Source: Candidatus Rickettsiella isopodorum
GTDB taxonomy: Bacteria; Pseudomonadota; Gammaproteobacteria; Diplorickettsiales; Diplorickettsiaceae
Assembly (NCBI RefSeq): GCF_001881495.1
Contig: NZ_LUKY01000030.1
Location: forward strand, 36,697 to 100,696
DNA: 64,000 nucleotides
Reading direction: 5' to 3'
Position numbers and translations under genes: made by a program
Shown: piece after piece, positions 34,866 to 43,785 of the stretch
Position numbering within the stretch: position 1 is the first letter of the stretch
How the letters are laid out: each line of letters begins with the position of its first letter
Notes under the pieces: model-generated
Told to the model about the DNA's origin: nothing
The model's input: the letters and a program-made list of their open reading frames with translations, nothing else
Database searches by the model: none

Positions 34866-36545
34866 TTAATCGATTAATTTTTTGTATTTTATTTTCTGCT
34901 TAGCTGGAGGCTCGTTAATACCTAAACGCTTTAAACGATCCATTTCATACTCGGTAAAATTACCCGTAAAACAATCAATCTGTTTGTCTTCTTGAAATGC
35001 CAAGATATGAGTCGCTATTCTATCTAAAAACCAACGATCGTGAGAAATGACCAATATACAACCGGGAAAGCTTAATAATGCTTCTTCTAAGGCGCGCAAA
35101 GTTTCCACGTCCAAATCATTGGTGGGTTCATCCAGGAGTAAAACATTTCCTCCCGCACGCAATAATTTGGCTAAATGGACACGGTTACGTTCGCCACCCG
35201 ATAGATTTTTTATTAATTTTTGTTGGTCGGAACCTTTAAAGTTAAAGCGCCCGACATAGGATCGAGAGGGCATTTGAAATTGGTTAATTGTCATGATATC
35301 CAGCCCGTCGGATATTTCCTGCCATACGGTATGATCCGGATTGAGTGAATCGCGACTTTGATCAATATAAGCCAATTGCACAGAAGCACCTTGATGTATT
35401 TGTCCGCTATCCGGATGTTCTTGTTGCATGATGAGTTTAAATAAAGTAGATTTTCCAGCACCATTTGGGCCGATAATACCGACTATAGCGCCTTTAGGCA
35501 CCGTAAAGCTGAAATTATCAATTAATATTCGTCCATTAAAGCCTTTAGTGAGATGATCAAATTCCAATACCGAGTCGCCTAAACGTAGTCCGGGAGGGAT
35601 ATAAAGCGTTTGAGTTTCGGCTCGTTTTTGAAATTCTTGTGAACTAAGCTCTTCAAAGCGCGCTAACCGGGCTTTGCTTTTTGCTTGTCGTCCTTTTGGA
35701 TTGGTTCGCACCCACTCTAATTCCGCTTTTAAACTTTTTTCATGCGCTGCTTGTTGCCTTCCTTCTTGAGCCAGGCGCTGTTGTTTTTGCTCTAACCAAG
35801 AAGAATAATTTCCTTCATAAGGGATTCCATGACCTCTATCAAGCTCCAAAATCCAGCCCGCTACATTATCTAAAAAATAGCGATCATGTGTAACGGCTAT
35901 CACTGTGCCAGGATAATCATGTAAAAAACGTTCTAGCCATGCCACACTTTGTGCATCTAAGTGGTTAGTGGGCTCGTCGAGTAACAAGATATCGGGGTTT
36001 GATAATAACAGCCGGCACAAGGCTACACGACGGCGCTCTCCTCCGGAAAGTTGAGTGACGTTTGCATCCCATGGCGGTAAACCCAGTGCATCTGCGGCGA
36101 TACTTAATTTACGCTCTAATTCCCATCCACCTTGCGCATCAATCTGGGTTTGTAGCTCTCCTTGCTCTGTAAAGAGCTGATTCATGGCCGAGTCACTCAT
36201 CGGCTCGGCAAATTTCATACTGATTTCGTTAAATCGATCCAGCAATTTTTTAGTCTCTGCGATCGCTTCTTCCACATTGCCACGGACATCTTTAAGCGGG
36301 TCTAATTGGGGTTCTTGAGGTAAATACCCAATGTTGACTCCAGGTAATGGTCGGGCTTCACCCACAAAATCTTTATCAATACCGGCTAAAATGCGTAGTA
36401 AAGTCGATTTACCCGCACCATTAAGCCCTAAGACTCCAATTTTTGCTCCGTGATAAAAAGAGAGCCAAATGTCTTTTAGGATTTCTTTTTTTGGGGCAAC
36501 GATTTTACTCACTGCCTGCATAGTATAAATATATTGTTCTGACAT
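34866..36545 (-). CDS. ettA: Energy-dependent translational throttle protein EttA (ABC-F)
   Basis: Ribosome-binding ABC-F ATPase that gates early elongation according to ATP/ADP ratio. Two ABC domains: Walker A GLNGAGKS and GPNGAGKS, each with LSGGE and Walker B (LLLDEPTNHLDA and LLLDEPTNDLDV). Between them is the arm and P-site tRNA interaction linker (ELEWVRTNPKGRQAKSKARL), diagnostic for EttA. 559 residues against 555 in E. coli. Upstream 292 bases to the divergent glyA hold the promoters and no gene. Confidence 0.97.
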   Translation of the reverse strand: MSEQYIYTMQAVSKIVAPKKEILKDIWLSFYHGAKIGVLGLNGAGKSTLLRILAGIDKDFVGEARPLPGVNIGYLPQEPQLDPLKDVRGNVEEAIAETKKLLDRFNEISMKFAEPMSDSAMNQLFTEQGELQTQIDAQGGWELERKLSIAADALGLPPWDANVTQLSGGERRRVALCRLLLSNPDILLLDEPTNHLDAQSVAWLERFLHDYPGTVIAVTHDRYFLDNVAGWILELDRGHGIPYEGNYSSWLEQKQQRLAQEGRQQAAHEKSLKAELEWVRTNPKGRQAKSKARLARFEELSSQEFQKRAETQTLYIPPGLRLGDSVLEFDHLTKGFNGRILIDNFSFTVPKGAIVGIIGPNGAGKSTLFKLIMQQEHPDSGQIHQGASVQLAYIDQSRDSLNPDHTVWQEISDGLDIMTINQFQMPSRSYVGRFNFKGSDQQKLIKNLSGGERNRVHLAKLLRAGGNVLLLDEPTNDLDVETLRALEEALLSFPGCILVISHDRWFLDRIATHILAFQEDKQIDCFTGNFTEYEMDRLKRLGINEPPAKQKIKYKKLID

Positions 36546-36753
36546 AAATCGAATGAATGAATTATTTGAAAAGAAAGAATACTAGCAATAATAGCTAAAA
36601 CTAGCTAGATTTTTTAACGAGTGATCAGATTTAACTTTTTTCTTTTTAGCTCAAATTGTTAGTATAACAAGTAGATGCTGCTTGGAAATGAACAGTAATT
36701 TTTCTATTTATTTTTAACGGATACGACATGAGACAGGAAGTAGAAACGAGCTT

Positions 36754-36783
36754 TTGATTCATTGTTAAAAAGGGTAATATAAG
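36754..36783 (+). promoter_or_regulatory. Possible sigma-70 promoter of glyA
   Basis: TTGATT (36754-36759) and TATAAG (36778-36783) are separated by 18 bases and lie 55 bases before the glyA start. The match is moderate in an AT-rich region, so chance is not excluded. No glycine riboswitch-like structure was recognised in the leader. Confidence 0.35.
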
Positions 36784-36837
36784 CCAAAGTTAGCTTAACT
36801 ATTAATTTTTTTGTTTTCAATGTGGGGTTAAATAATC

Positions 36838-38097
36838 ATGCCTTATTCACTACAAGAAACTATTAGCGACTTTGATCCTGATTTATGGTCTGCAATGAAC
36901 AAAGAAGCTCAACGTCAAGAAGATCATTTGGAATTAATCGCGTCAGAAAACTATGCCAGTCCACTCGTATTACAAGCACAGGGATCTGTTTTAACCAATA
37001 AATATGCAGAAGGTTATCCTGCTAAACGCTATTATGGTGGCTGTGAATACATTGATCTCGTCGAACAATTAGCGATGGATAGAGCAAAGGAGTTATTTAA
37101 AGCGGATTATGCGAATGTGCAAACACATTCGGGCTCGCAAGCGAATGCATCCGCTTATATGGCTTTGTTAGAACCAGGCGATTGTTTGTTGGGGATGAGT
37201 TTAGCTCATGGCGGTCATTTAACACATGGAGCAAAAGTCAGTTTTTCAGGAAAAATATATCAGTCCTTTGCTTATGGTGTTACACAAGATACGCAATTGA
37301 TTGATTATTCAGAAGTTGAAGCCTTAGCAAAGAAACATAAACCCAAATTAATTATTGCTGGGTTTTCGTCTTATTCACGGGTGGTGGATTGGCAACGATT
37401 TAGAGATATTGCGGATGAAGTGGGGGCTTATTTTTTGGTGGATATGGCACATGTGGCCGGCTTGGTGGCAGCGGGTCTCTATCCATCACCGATTCCCATC
37501 GCTGATGTGGTAACTAGTACTACCCATAAGACCTTACGTGGGCCTAGAGGGGGCTTAATTTTAGCGCGTTCAAATCCTGAGATCGAAAAGAAATTAAATT
37601 CAGCCGTATTTCCAGGTCAGCAAGGTGGACCTTTGATGCATGTTATTGCTGCAAAAGCGGTAGCATTTAAAGAAGCGTTAGACCCTCGTTTTAAAATTTA
37701 CCAGCAGCAGGTTATTGATAATGCGAAGGCTATGGTTCAGGTCATGTTGGAAAGAGGATATAAAATTGTTTCAGGCGGAACGGATAATCACCTTTTTTTA
37801 ATCGATATGATCGCTAAAAAAATTACAGGTAAAGAAGCAGAAGGTATCTTAGAAAAAGCTTATATTACTTTAAATAAAAATATGCTTCCTAATGATCCTT
37901 GTAAACCATTTATAACCAGTGGTTTACGAATAGGTACACCGGCAATGACTACGCGCGGTTTAAGAGAAAATGAGGCCCGAGACGTCGCACATTGGGTTTG
38001 TGATGTCCTCGATAATCTAAAAGATCCAGCGACAGTTGAAAAGGTCAGAAAACAAGTCATGGCACTATGCCGGCAATTTCCAGTATACTCCGTGTAA
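36838..38097 (+). CDS. glyA: Serine hydroxymethyltransferase
   Basis: PLP enzyme that makes glycine and 5,10-methylenetetrahydrofolate from serine. [50 protein letters not shown] and the PLP lysine motif [12 protein letters not shown] are all present, with [14 protein letters not shown] near the end. 419 residues, standard. It heads the run glyA-nrdR-nusB-thiL-pgpA, all on the plus strand. This order with the rib genes in the middle is widespread in gammaproteobacteria. Confidence 0.98.
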   Translation: MPYSLQETISDFDPDLWSAMNKEAQRQEDHLELIASENYASPLVLQAQGSVLTNKYAEGYPAKRYYGGCEYIDLVEQLAMDRAKELFKADYANVQTHSGSQANASAYMALLEPGDCLLGMSLAHGGHLTHGAKVSFSGKIYQSFAYGVTQDTQLIDYSEVEALAKKHKPKLIIAGFSSYSRVVDWQRFRDIADEVGAYFLVDMAHVAGLVAAGLYPSPIPIADVVTSTTHKTLRGPRGGLILARSNPEIEKKLNSAVFPGQQGGPLMHVIAAKAVAFKEALDPRFKIYQQQVIDNAKAMVQVMLERGYKIVSGGTDNHLFLIDMIAKKITGKEAEGILEKAYITLNKNMLPNDPCKPFITSGLRIGTPAMTTRGLRENEARDVAHWVCDVLDNLKDPATVEKVRKQVMALCRQFPVYSV

Positions 38098-38127
38098 CCT
38101 CAGAAATGTCCTTCTAGAGATTCAATG

Positions 38128-38628
38128 ATGTATTGTCCTTTTTGTAATGAAGCAGATACTAAAGTGATCGACTCTCGTCTGAGTAGTGATGGCCAGCAGG
38201 TAAGACGTCGTCGCGAGTGTTTACAATGTAACGAACGCTTTAGTAGTTTTGAATCGGCGGAGTTAGGGTTACCTCGGGTGGTTAAGCGTGATAATACACG
38301 AAGTGCATTTGATCAAGAAAAACTCAGGGCGGGTATGCTTAAAGCCCTAGAAAAAAGACCCATTTCCAGTGAGCAAGTGGAGACGGTCATTCTACGCTTA
38401 ATGAAAAAATTACGTTCTTTGGGAGAACGTGAAATTTCTTCGCGACAAATAGGTGAATGGGTTATGGAAGAGCTGTGTGATTTAGATCCTGTGGCTTATG
38501 TGCGATTTGCCTCAGTGTACCGCAGCTTTCAAGATATCCAGGCATTTAACCAGGCAATTGAACAATTAAAACAAGATATTTCCGCTAATAAAAAACATTC
38601 TCATGACACTGAAATCGAAAAAAAATAA
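38128..38628 (+). CDS. nrdR: Transcriptional repressor NrdR
   Basis: Zinc-ribbon/ATP-cone repressor of ribonucleotide reductase genes. Taking the second of two consecutive ATGs (38128) gives MYCPFC with zinc ligands C3, C6, C31 and C34, then [13 protein letters not shown]. The ATP-cone ([19 protein letters not shown] onward) senses dATP/ATP. 166 residues, slightly longer than E. coli NrdR (149). Its likely operator is the box pair upstream of nrdA at 3.1 kb. The gene overlaps nusB by 26 bases. Confidence 0.96.
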   Translation: MYCPFCNEADTKVIDSRLSSDGQQVRRRRECLQCNERFSSFESAELGLPRVVKRDNTRSAFDQEKLRAGMLKALEKRPISSEQVETVILRLMKKLRSLGEREISSRQIGEWVMEELCDLDPVAYVRFASVYRSFQDIQAFNQAIEQLKQDISANKKHSHDTEIEKK

Positions 38629-39049
38629 TTTTAAGTCAAAACAACGTGCTCGTCGTTTTGCTATGCAAGCCATTTATCAATGGCATTTAACGCAGGAAAA
38701 TTTTTCTGCTATTCAAGCCAAATTTTTGGCTCAAGAAGAAATGGTGAGTGTGGATACCGCTTATTTTGTTTTGTTAGTTCAAGGGGTTTTGAAAGAGCAA
38801 GCATCATTAGATAGTCATTTACAGCAATGTTTAGATCGCCCACTGAAAGAATTAGATTTGGTAGAATTGGCAATTTTGAGATTAGGTGCTTACGAATTAC
38901 TTGAATGTGCGGAAGTTCCTTATAAAGTGGCTTTAAATGAATCTATCGAATTAGCAAAAATGTTTGGTGCCACCGATAGCTATAAATATATTAACGGTAT
39001 TTTAGATTTACTCGCAAAAAAAAATCGTCCTTTGGAGTACAAGGATTAA
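38603..39049 (+). CDS. nusB: Transcription antitermination protein NusB
   Basis: RNA-binding antitermination factor that acts with NusE on boxA in rRNA operons. [16 protein letters not shown] at the N-terminus, [21 protein letters not shown] and the C-terminal [15 protein letters not shown]...[12 protein letters not shown] are diagnostic. 148 residues. It begins within the last 26 bases of nrdR. The ribD-ribE-ribBA-ribH genes found between nrdR and nusB in many relatives are absent here. Confidence 0.96.
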   Translation: MTLKSKKNNFKSKQRARRFAMQAIYQWHLTQENFSAIQAKFLAQEEMVSVDTAYFVLLVQGVLKEQASLDSHLQQCLDRPLKELDLVELAILRLGAYELLECAEVPYKVALNESIELAKMFGATDSYKYINGILDLLAKKNRPLEYKD

Positions 39050-39067
39050 TAATTTTTTACTTAATTA

Positions 39068-40042
39068 ATGATGTTGTTTAATGAATTTGATTTGATTCAA
39101 CGTTTTTTTAGTCGAACGAGCAATCGTAACGATGTTATTTTAGGGATAGGTGATGATGCGGCTTTATTGGATGTACCACTAGGTCAACATTTGGTAGTAA
39201 GTACCGACACATTAGTGTCAGGTCGACATTTCCCTGAAAATACATCACCTGAGGATATTGGATATAAATCATTAGCAGTCAATTTAAGTGATCTTGCCGC
39301 AATGGCTGCGAAGCCCGCATGGATTTTATTGGCACTGACGCTACCTAATGCCGATGAAATCTGGCTTAAAAAATTTACCGATGGTTTTTTCTCCCTTATG
39401 CAACATTTTCAGTTGCAACTCGTGGGAGGAGATATGACGCAAGGACCACTCACCATTACTGTGCAAGCGTTGGGGTTTGTTCCGCCGGGAAAAGCATTAG
39501 GTCGCGTCGGAGCACGCGCAGGTGACCGCATTTATCTGACCGGAACCTTAGGTGACGCAGGCTTAGCGTTAGAAGCCATACAAAAAAAAGATGGCTTAGG
39601 ATTATTAACATCCTCTCAAATTTTTGCCGTCATGCAGCGTTTAAATCGACCAGAACCTCGCGTCGAGATTGGTCTTGCATTGCGTGATGTTGCCAGCAGT
39701 GCTATTGATGTGTCAGATGGATTAGCGGCTGATTTAGGTCATATCTTATCTGCCAATCAAGTGGGGGCGATACTTCAACTAGAAAAACTTCCTCTATCAG
39801 ATAGTGTGCAAACGTTACCAACTGAAAGAGCATGGCAATTAGCTTTAGGTTCAGGAGATGATTATGAGTTATGCTTTACTGTGCCAGAAGCGCATGAAAG
39901 AGCGTTGAAACTCCATTTAGCCACATTGAATACGCCTTATACCTGCATAGGGACGATTAAAGAAAAACCTGGGTTAATATTACTTGGTAAAAATGGATCA
40001 ACTTTTAGTATAGATAAAACGGGATTTCAACATTTTATTTAA
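39068..40042 (+). CDS. thiL: Thiamine-monophosphate kinase
   Basis: ATP-dependent last step of thiamine diphosphate synthesis. Motifs: GIGDDAALLD, VVSTDTLVSGRHFP, YKSLAVNLSDLAAMAAKP, VGGDMTQGPLTITVQALG, AIDVSDGLAADLGHI and SGDDYELCFT, all typical of ThiL in the AIR-synthase fold. 324 residues. Two adjacent ATGs (39068, 39071) are both possible starts. It follows nusB by 18 bases and precedes pgpA, the usual order. Confidence 0.96.
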   Translation: MMLFNEFDLIQRFFSRTSNRNDVILGIGDDAALLDVPLGQHLVVSTDTLVSGRHFPENTSPEDIGYKSLAVNLSDLAAMAAKPAWILLALTLPNADEIWLKKFTDGFFSLMQHFQLQLVGGDMTQGPLTITVQALGFVPPGKALGRVGARAGDRIYLTGTLGDAGLALEAIQKKDGLGLLTSSQIFAVMQRLNRPEPRVEIGLALRDVASSAIDVSDGLAADLGHILSANQVGAILQLEKLPLSDSVQTLPTERAWQLALGSGDDYELCFTVPEAHERALKLHLATLNTPYTCIGTIKEKPGLILLGKNGSTFSIDKTGFQHFI

Positions 40043-40124
40043 TTATTGATACGTGCTTTCCGGTTCGCGTCTTGGCTTCTAATCAGTATATAATCTTTTT
40101 TTATTGAATGTGATGAGAGAAATT

Positions 40125-40607
40125 ATGCAAAAGGATTTAGTCCGTAAGGTATTTAGCCATCCCATTTACTTAATTGCTTTTGGTTTTGGTGCTGGATTAT
40201 CGCCTTTTGCTCCAGGTACGTGTGGAACATTGGTGGCTATTCCTTTGTATTATTTAATACACTCTTTATCTTTGATTCATTATGGACTGGTTTTGTTAGT
40301 TGCCATACTCTTAGGCATTTGGATTTGTGATGTGACAGAGCGAGGAATAGGGGTTCATGATTATTCAGGGATAGTTTGGGACGAAATATGTGGATTTGGA
40401 TTGACTTTGTTTGCTGCTCCGAAAGGTTGGTTATGGATAGCGATAGGTTTTGTTTTATTTCGATTATTTGATATTGTGAAACCTTGGCCAATTGCAATGA
40501 TCGATCGAAAAATGCCCGGTGGATTAGGTGTCATGGTCGATGATTTAATGGCCGGTGTGTACGCTTGGATAGTTTTACAATTAATATATCATTTTCATTT
40601 ATTTTAA
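40125..40607 (+). CDS. pgpA: Phosphatidylglycerophosphatase A
   Basis: Membrane phosphatase that makes phosphatidylglycerol from its phosphate. GFGAGLSPFAPGTCGTL, HDYSGIVWDEICGFG, LFDIVKPWPIAMIDRK and the C-terminal GGLGVMVDDLMAGVYA with acidic metal ligands are family motifs. About four membrane helices. I use the ATG at 40125 (160 residues) with GAGAG before it; an upstream TTG at 40104 is in frame but lacks support. It is the last gene of the glyA operon-like run. A short repeat remnant follows the stop. Confidence 0.94.
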   Translation: MQKDLVRKVFSHPIYLIAFGFGAGLSPFAPGTCGTLVAIPLYYLIHSLSLIHYGLVLLVAILLGIWICDVTERGIGVHDYSGIVWDEICGFGLTLFAAPKGWLWIAIGFVLFRLFDIVKPWPIAMIDRKMPGGLGVMVDDLMAGVYAWIVLQLIYHFHLF

Positions 40608-40625
40608 ATATTGGGCAACACCGAC

Positions 40626-40650
40626 AAAATTTCGAGTACGAAGCATATAC
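40626..40650 (+). repeat. Dispersed 3'-end repeat, degenerate copy F after pgpA
   Basis: AAATTTCGAGTACGAAGCAT followed by ATAC resembles the outer end of the repeat (consensus AATTCAAGTGCGAAGAGTATA) in sense orientation to pgpA, 19 bases after its stop. CACCGA (40617-40622) and TCGGTG (40659-40664) flank it as an inverted repeat across the pgpA/rlmH convergent junction. It is a weak copy. Confidence 0.35.
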
Positions 40651-40651
40651 T

Positions 40652-41122
40652 CTACTCTCGGTGATAAGGATGTCCATTTAATAGACTCCAAGCACGATAC
40701 AATTGTTCTGCCACGACAATTCGAACCAGTGCATGAGGGAGTGTTAAGGCCGAAAGTGACCAAATACGTTCAGCCTGGTTTAGGCAGGTGTCCCCCAAAC
40801 CATCGGGTCCGCCAATTAATAAACTGACCGCTCGTCTTTCTAACTGCCATTGTTGTAAAGCTTGTGCCAGTTGTTGGGTATTCCACATTTGTCCTTTGAC
40901 ATCCAAAGCAATGACACGGGATCGTCTCGGGATAGCCGCTAATATTTTTTTTTCTTCTTCGGCAATGTGCTTCGAAATGGGAGAATTTTTATTACGTTTA
41001 CTAAGCGGTATGGTCATTAAATTAAGTTTACATTCCGCCGGTAAACGCTTCTGATAATCTTGAAAACCTGTTTCAGCCCATGCCGTACATCGAGTTCCTA
41101 CGGCAATTAAATGAATGATCAT
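40652..41122 (-). CDS. rlmH: 23S rRNA (pseudouridine1915-N3)-methyltransferase
   Basis: SPOUT methyltransferase acting on helix 69 of 23S rRNA in assembled ribosomes. IIHLIAVGTR at the N-terminus, ALDVKGQMWNTQQLA, FLIGGPDGLG-like LLIGGPDGLGD, and the C-terminal SLLNGHPYHRE are diagnostic. 156 residues, as in E. coli (155). It starts 6 bases after the rsfS stop, and this pair with nadD and holA forms the conserved leuS-lptE-holA-nadD-rsfS-rlmH run. Confidence 0.97.
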   Translation of the reverse strand: MIIHLIAVGTRCTAWAETGFQDYQKRLPAECKLNLMTIPLSKRNKNSPISKHIAEEEKKILAAIPRRSRVIALDVKGQMWNTQQLAQALQQWQLERRAVSLLIGGPDGLGDTCLNQAERIWSLSALTLPHALVRIVVAEQLYRAWSLLNGHPYHRE

Positions 41123-41128
41123 GTTTAC

Positions 41129-41464
41129 TTACGGTTGGCTCCATAACTTTTCAAGATTATAAAATTCACGTTCTTGAGGTAACATGATATGGATAATGGC
41201 ATCGACTAAATCGATTAGTATCCATTCCCCTTCTTTTTCACCTTCTATACCATAAATCGTTATGTTTTTAGCTTTGGCGGCTGTAATGAGGTACTGTGCT
41301 AAGGTCTTAACATGTCGATTAGAATTTCCAGTGCAAATGATCATGAGATCGGTAATATCGGTGATTTTACTGACATCGAGGACAGTGATGTTTTTTGCTT
41401 TGTGATCTTCTAATAAGCTTATTAGATCAGTTTGTAGATCTTTATTTAAAGTGGGTTGTGTCAT
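41129..41464 (-). CDS. rsfS: Ribosomal silencing factor RsfS
   Basis: Binds uL14 on the 50S subunit and prevents subunit joining in starvation. The family core [20 protein letters not shown] is followed by [23 protein letters not shown] and FYNLEKLW. 111 residues, usual. It overlaps the nadD stop by 4 bases (ATGA type), which indicates translational coupling. Confidence 0.96.
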   Translation of the reverse strand: MTQPTLNKDLQTDLISLLEDHKAKNITVLDVSKITDITDLMIICTGNSNRHVKTLAQYLITAAKAKNITIYGIEGEKEGEWILIDLVDAIIHIMLPQEREFYNLEKLWSQP

Positions 41465-42087
41465 AAGTATAACTTTTGTTCCAAAATATAATCAAGGACG
41501 CTAGCCGGTAATAAACCCACAGGGTAATGACCACTCGCAATCGTTTTGCGTATGTAACTAGCCGAGATAGATAAAGCTTGTACATGAGTCATGAGTAATA
41601 ATCCAGCGGGTTGTTGTGATAATAAAAAAGGATCCAGTGTATGGTGCTTTTCAACAAAAGCGTGAATTTCCTTAGAATAGGATTCAGCATGATCAGGTCT
41701 AGGTACAATTAATAAGTGTGCATAGTCGATTAGGGATGTCCATTGATGCCAATGATTCAATTGAGCTAAATTATCATAGCCTAAAATAAGTCCCAAAGGT
41801 GTATTACCCAATTCTAGACGTAGAGAAGCTAATGTCTCTATCATATAGGAAGGAGTGGTTCTGTGTAATTCTCGTTCGTCAACTGAAAAATAGGAATAAT
41901 TCTGTAAAGCCAGTGCTAACATAGTTAATCGCTGTTGTTGAGTCGCCACTATTTTTTTGTCAGTAACAGGATTTTTACAAGGAATGAAACGGACTTCACT
42001 CAAATGGAGCTGTTGATATAAGGCGAGTGCAATATGTAAATGCCCATAATGTATAGGATCAAAACTGCCGCCTAAGATTCCTATCAT
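41461..42087 (-). CDS. nadD: Nicotinate-nucleotide adenylyltransferase
   Basis: Converts nicotinate mononucleotide to deamido-NAD in NAD synthesis. [14 protein letters not shown] is the nucleotidyltransferase GxFDPxHxGH motif; FIPCKNPV and SASYIRKTI (ISxTxIR-like) are the other two. 208 residues. It overlaps holA by 4 bases and rsfS by 4 bases, so the three are one transcript. pncC elsewhere in the window supplies its substrate by deamidating NMN. Confidence 0.96.
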   Translation of the reverse strand: MIGILGGSFDPIHYGHLHIALALYQQLHLSEVRFIPCKNPVTDKKIVATQQQRLTMLALALQNYSYFSVDERELHRTTPSYMIETLASLRLELGNTPLGLILGYDNLAQLNHWHQWTSLIDYAHLLIVPRPDHAESYSKEIHAFVEKHHTLDPFLLSQQPAGLLLMTHVQALSISASYIRKTIASGHYPVGLLPASVLDYILEQKLYL

Positions 42088-43196
42088 AATAAGCTACTCT
42101 TCGCTCTCATTTTTTTATTTGTGTTGCCATGCCATTCGCAATCTTTTTCGTGATACTTACCAAAAGCCCAATTACTGTGAGTGTCACTGGGTTCCGTAAT
42201 GTGAAGACTGAGTGTTTGTAAAGCATTCCAAACAGAGCCTGTGCCTATCCCTTTTATAAGTTGATCAATGCGGCTGGCAAGGCGCAACAGCCGATACCAC
42301 TGTGTCATGGGGTGGCGTGTTAAGGCTTGTTGATAGAGTATTTGGCGCTTTTCCCATATCGATTGTTCTTTAAAAAGTGTGAGCAGATTTTTGCCTTGCT
42401 TAAGTTCGAATGCCAAAGAAGCTAATATTCGGCATTCGCGGCTTAGTGCCCATAAAATTAATAAAGGTTCGATCCCTTCTTCTTTTAAATGCACTAAAAT
42501 GCGTAAACAACGTTCAGCGTTTCCTGCTAATGCCGCATCGGTCAGCTTGAAAGGATCAAATCGTGCGTTATCGCTGAGTGCTTGCGTCAACAAGGCAGTC
42601 GTAATCACGTTATTTTTTGTGTCAAAATATAAACTGAGTTTCTCTATCGTTTGCGCAGTAGCTAATAAATTTCCTTCGGTGGAAAAAATAAGACATTCAA
42701 TAGCCGCTTTTTCTACTTTTAAGCCATGAGCATGAAAACGCTCTGTTACCCACTTAAATAATTGTGAGGCTTGCAAAGGCCATATAGGAATGACTAAACC
42801 TACGTTATGAATACTTTTAAACCAAGCGGTTTGCTGTAAACGACGATCCAGCTTCCCGGCTATTATGAGCAAAAGTTTATTGTGAGGTGGGTTTTTTGCA
42901 TAAAGTGTCAGCGTTTGTGTTACGGTTTCAGAAAAACCTTGTGATAGATGTAATTCAAGGAGTTGTTTTTCTGAAAATAACCCATAGTTATTCATACAAT
43001 CCATCAGCGAAGAACTATTAAATAGTTTGTCGGCATAAAATACTTGTCGATCCGTAAAGCCCGCTTTTTTTGCCGTTAAACGAATGGCATGGCAGGCGGC
43101 TTGAATTAATACTATTTCTTCGCCGAAGATCAAATAAATCGGCGCTAAAACAGGATTATTTAATTGCTGATGTAATTGTTCATAACGACATTGCAT
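42084..43196 (-). CDS. holA: DNA polymerase III delta subunit
   Basis: Clamp-loader wrench that opens the sliding clamp. The N-terminal APIYLIFGEEIVLIQ, QLLELHLSQGFSE, LLIIAGKLDRRLQQ and the ILWALSRECRIL segment fit HolA. 370 residues, against 343 in E. coli. The excess is a C-terminal tail of about 28 residues (WAFGKYHEKDCEWHGN and onward) which is encoded by repeat copy C, so the original stop appears to have been replaced by repeat sequence. The gene overlaps nadD by 4 bases and starts 4 bases after lptE. Confidence 0.94.
   Translation of the reverse strand: MQCRYEQLHQQLNNPVLAPIYLIFGEEIVLIQAACHAIRLTAKKAGFTDRQVFYADKLFNSSSLMDCMNNYGLFSEKQLLELHLSQGFSETVTQTLTLYAKNPPHNKLLLIIAGKLDRRLQQTAWFKSIHNVGLVIPIWPLQASQLFKWVTERFHAHGLKVEKAAIECLIFSTEGNLLATAQTIEKLSLYFDTKNNVITTALLTQALSDNARFDPFKLTDAALAGNAERCLRILVHLKEEGIEPLLILWALSRECRILASLAFELKQGKNLLTLFKEQSIWEKRQILYQQALTRHPMTQWYRLLRLASRIDQLIKGIGTGSVWNALQTLSLHITEPSDTHSNWAFGKYHEKDCEWHGNTNKKMRAKSSLL
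42094..42184 (-). repeat. Dispersed 3'-end repeat, copy C (inside the holA 3' coding end)
   Basis: Plus-strand blocks TACTCTTCGC, TTTGTGTTGCC, ATTCGCAATC, TTTTTCG, ACTTACCAAAA and CCCAATTACTG, then GAGTG, match copies A and B in order and spacing. The unit is entirely inside the last 31 codons of holA, in sense orientation, and is translated as part of HolA. Confidence 0.65.
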
Positions 43197-43200
43197 AAGA

Positions 43201-43731
43201 TTATTGCTGAGGACAAGTGTTGCAACGAAGTTGCTGGTGTAATTCTGGGGAAGCTAAACGAATTAAAAGTTGTTGAATGACATCTTGTTGCATATTTTCT
43301 AGTAAATCATTTTCCGTGTTGAGGTCACCGGCAAGTTGATTGGATGTAATCGAAAATGTCCGTGTGGCGCGGATTTGTTGTGGAGCTAATAAAACATGGC
43401 CTTTGCAATCGATTATCTGAAATAAAATACTATAAACAAGTAAATAGGTGGTTGTTTGTCCGGCATTTCCTAGGCTGGTAGCTGTGCGAGTAAAATTTTG
43501 TGCAAGAATTTGTAAGCGGGGAGATGTCGGAGTTGCGAGTAAGATATTGACTCCCGCCGCTGCTAATGCTTTTTGTAATTCTTTGGTGAAATGACTATAG
43601 GGTTGGTTAGATTCCAAAGAAAGTGTACGAAAAGGTAACGAAAATTCATGGCCTCTTAATTGAAAGCCACAAGCCGTTAGCATGAAGCTTAGAAAAAGAC
43701 TAAATAAAAATGGATAGCAACGAGTTATCAT
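43201..43731 (-). CDS. lptE: LPS-assembly lipoprotein LptE
   Basis: Outer-membrane lipoprotein that plugs LptD for LPS insertion. The signal peptide spans residues 1-20 with lipobox LTAC and acylated Cys21, followed by GFQLRGHEFSLPF, the hallmark of LptE. The remainder has the expected strand-helix pattern. 176 residues. Position between leuS and holA is conserved across gammaproteobacteria. A partial repeat (copy E) lies just upstream. Confidence 0.92.
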   Translation of the reverse strand: MITRCYPFLFSLFLSFMLTACGFQLRGHEFSLPFRTLSLESNQPYSHFTKELQKALAAAGVNILLATPTSPRLQILAQNFTRTATSLGNAGQTTTYLLVYSILFQIIDCKGHVLLAPQQIRATRTFSITSNQLAGDLNTENDLLENMQQDVIQQLLIRLASPELHQQLRCNTCPQQ

Positions 43732-43732
43732 A

Positions 43733-43778
43733 TATAGACTCTTTGCACTTTAAGCGGTGAGCAAGCGTCTTGAAGTGC
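43733..43778 (-). repeat. Dispersed 3'-end repeat, partial copy E between leuS and lptE
   Basis: TATAGACTCTTTGCACTT matches the outer end of copy A nearly exactly. The GCACTTTAAG arm pairs with CTTGAAGTGC 14 bases further on (one G-T pair), so the RNA would fold into a hairpin of about 10 bp. It fills most of the gap after the leuS stop, in sense orientation to leuS. Confidence 0.5.
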
Positions 43779-43785
43779 TTTCATT

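Noticed and set aside
38128..38628. NrdR as a possible pseudogene because it overlaps nusB
   Set aside because: All zinc ligands and the ATP-cone are intact; overlap of 26 bases is compatible with coupled translation.
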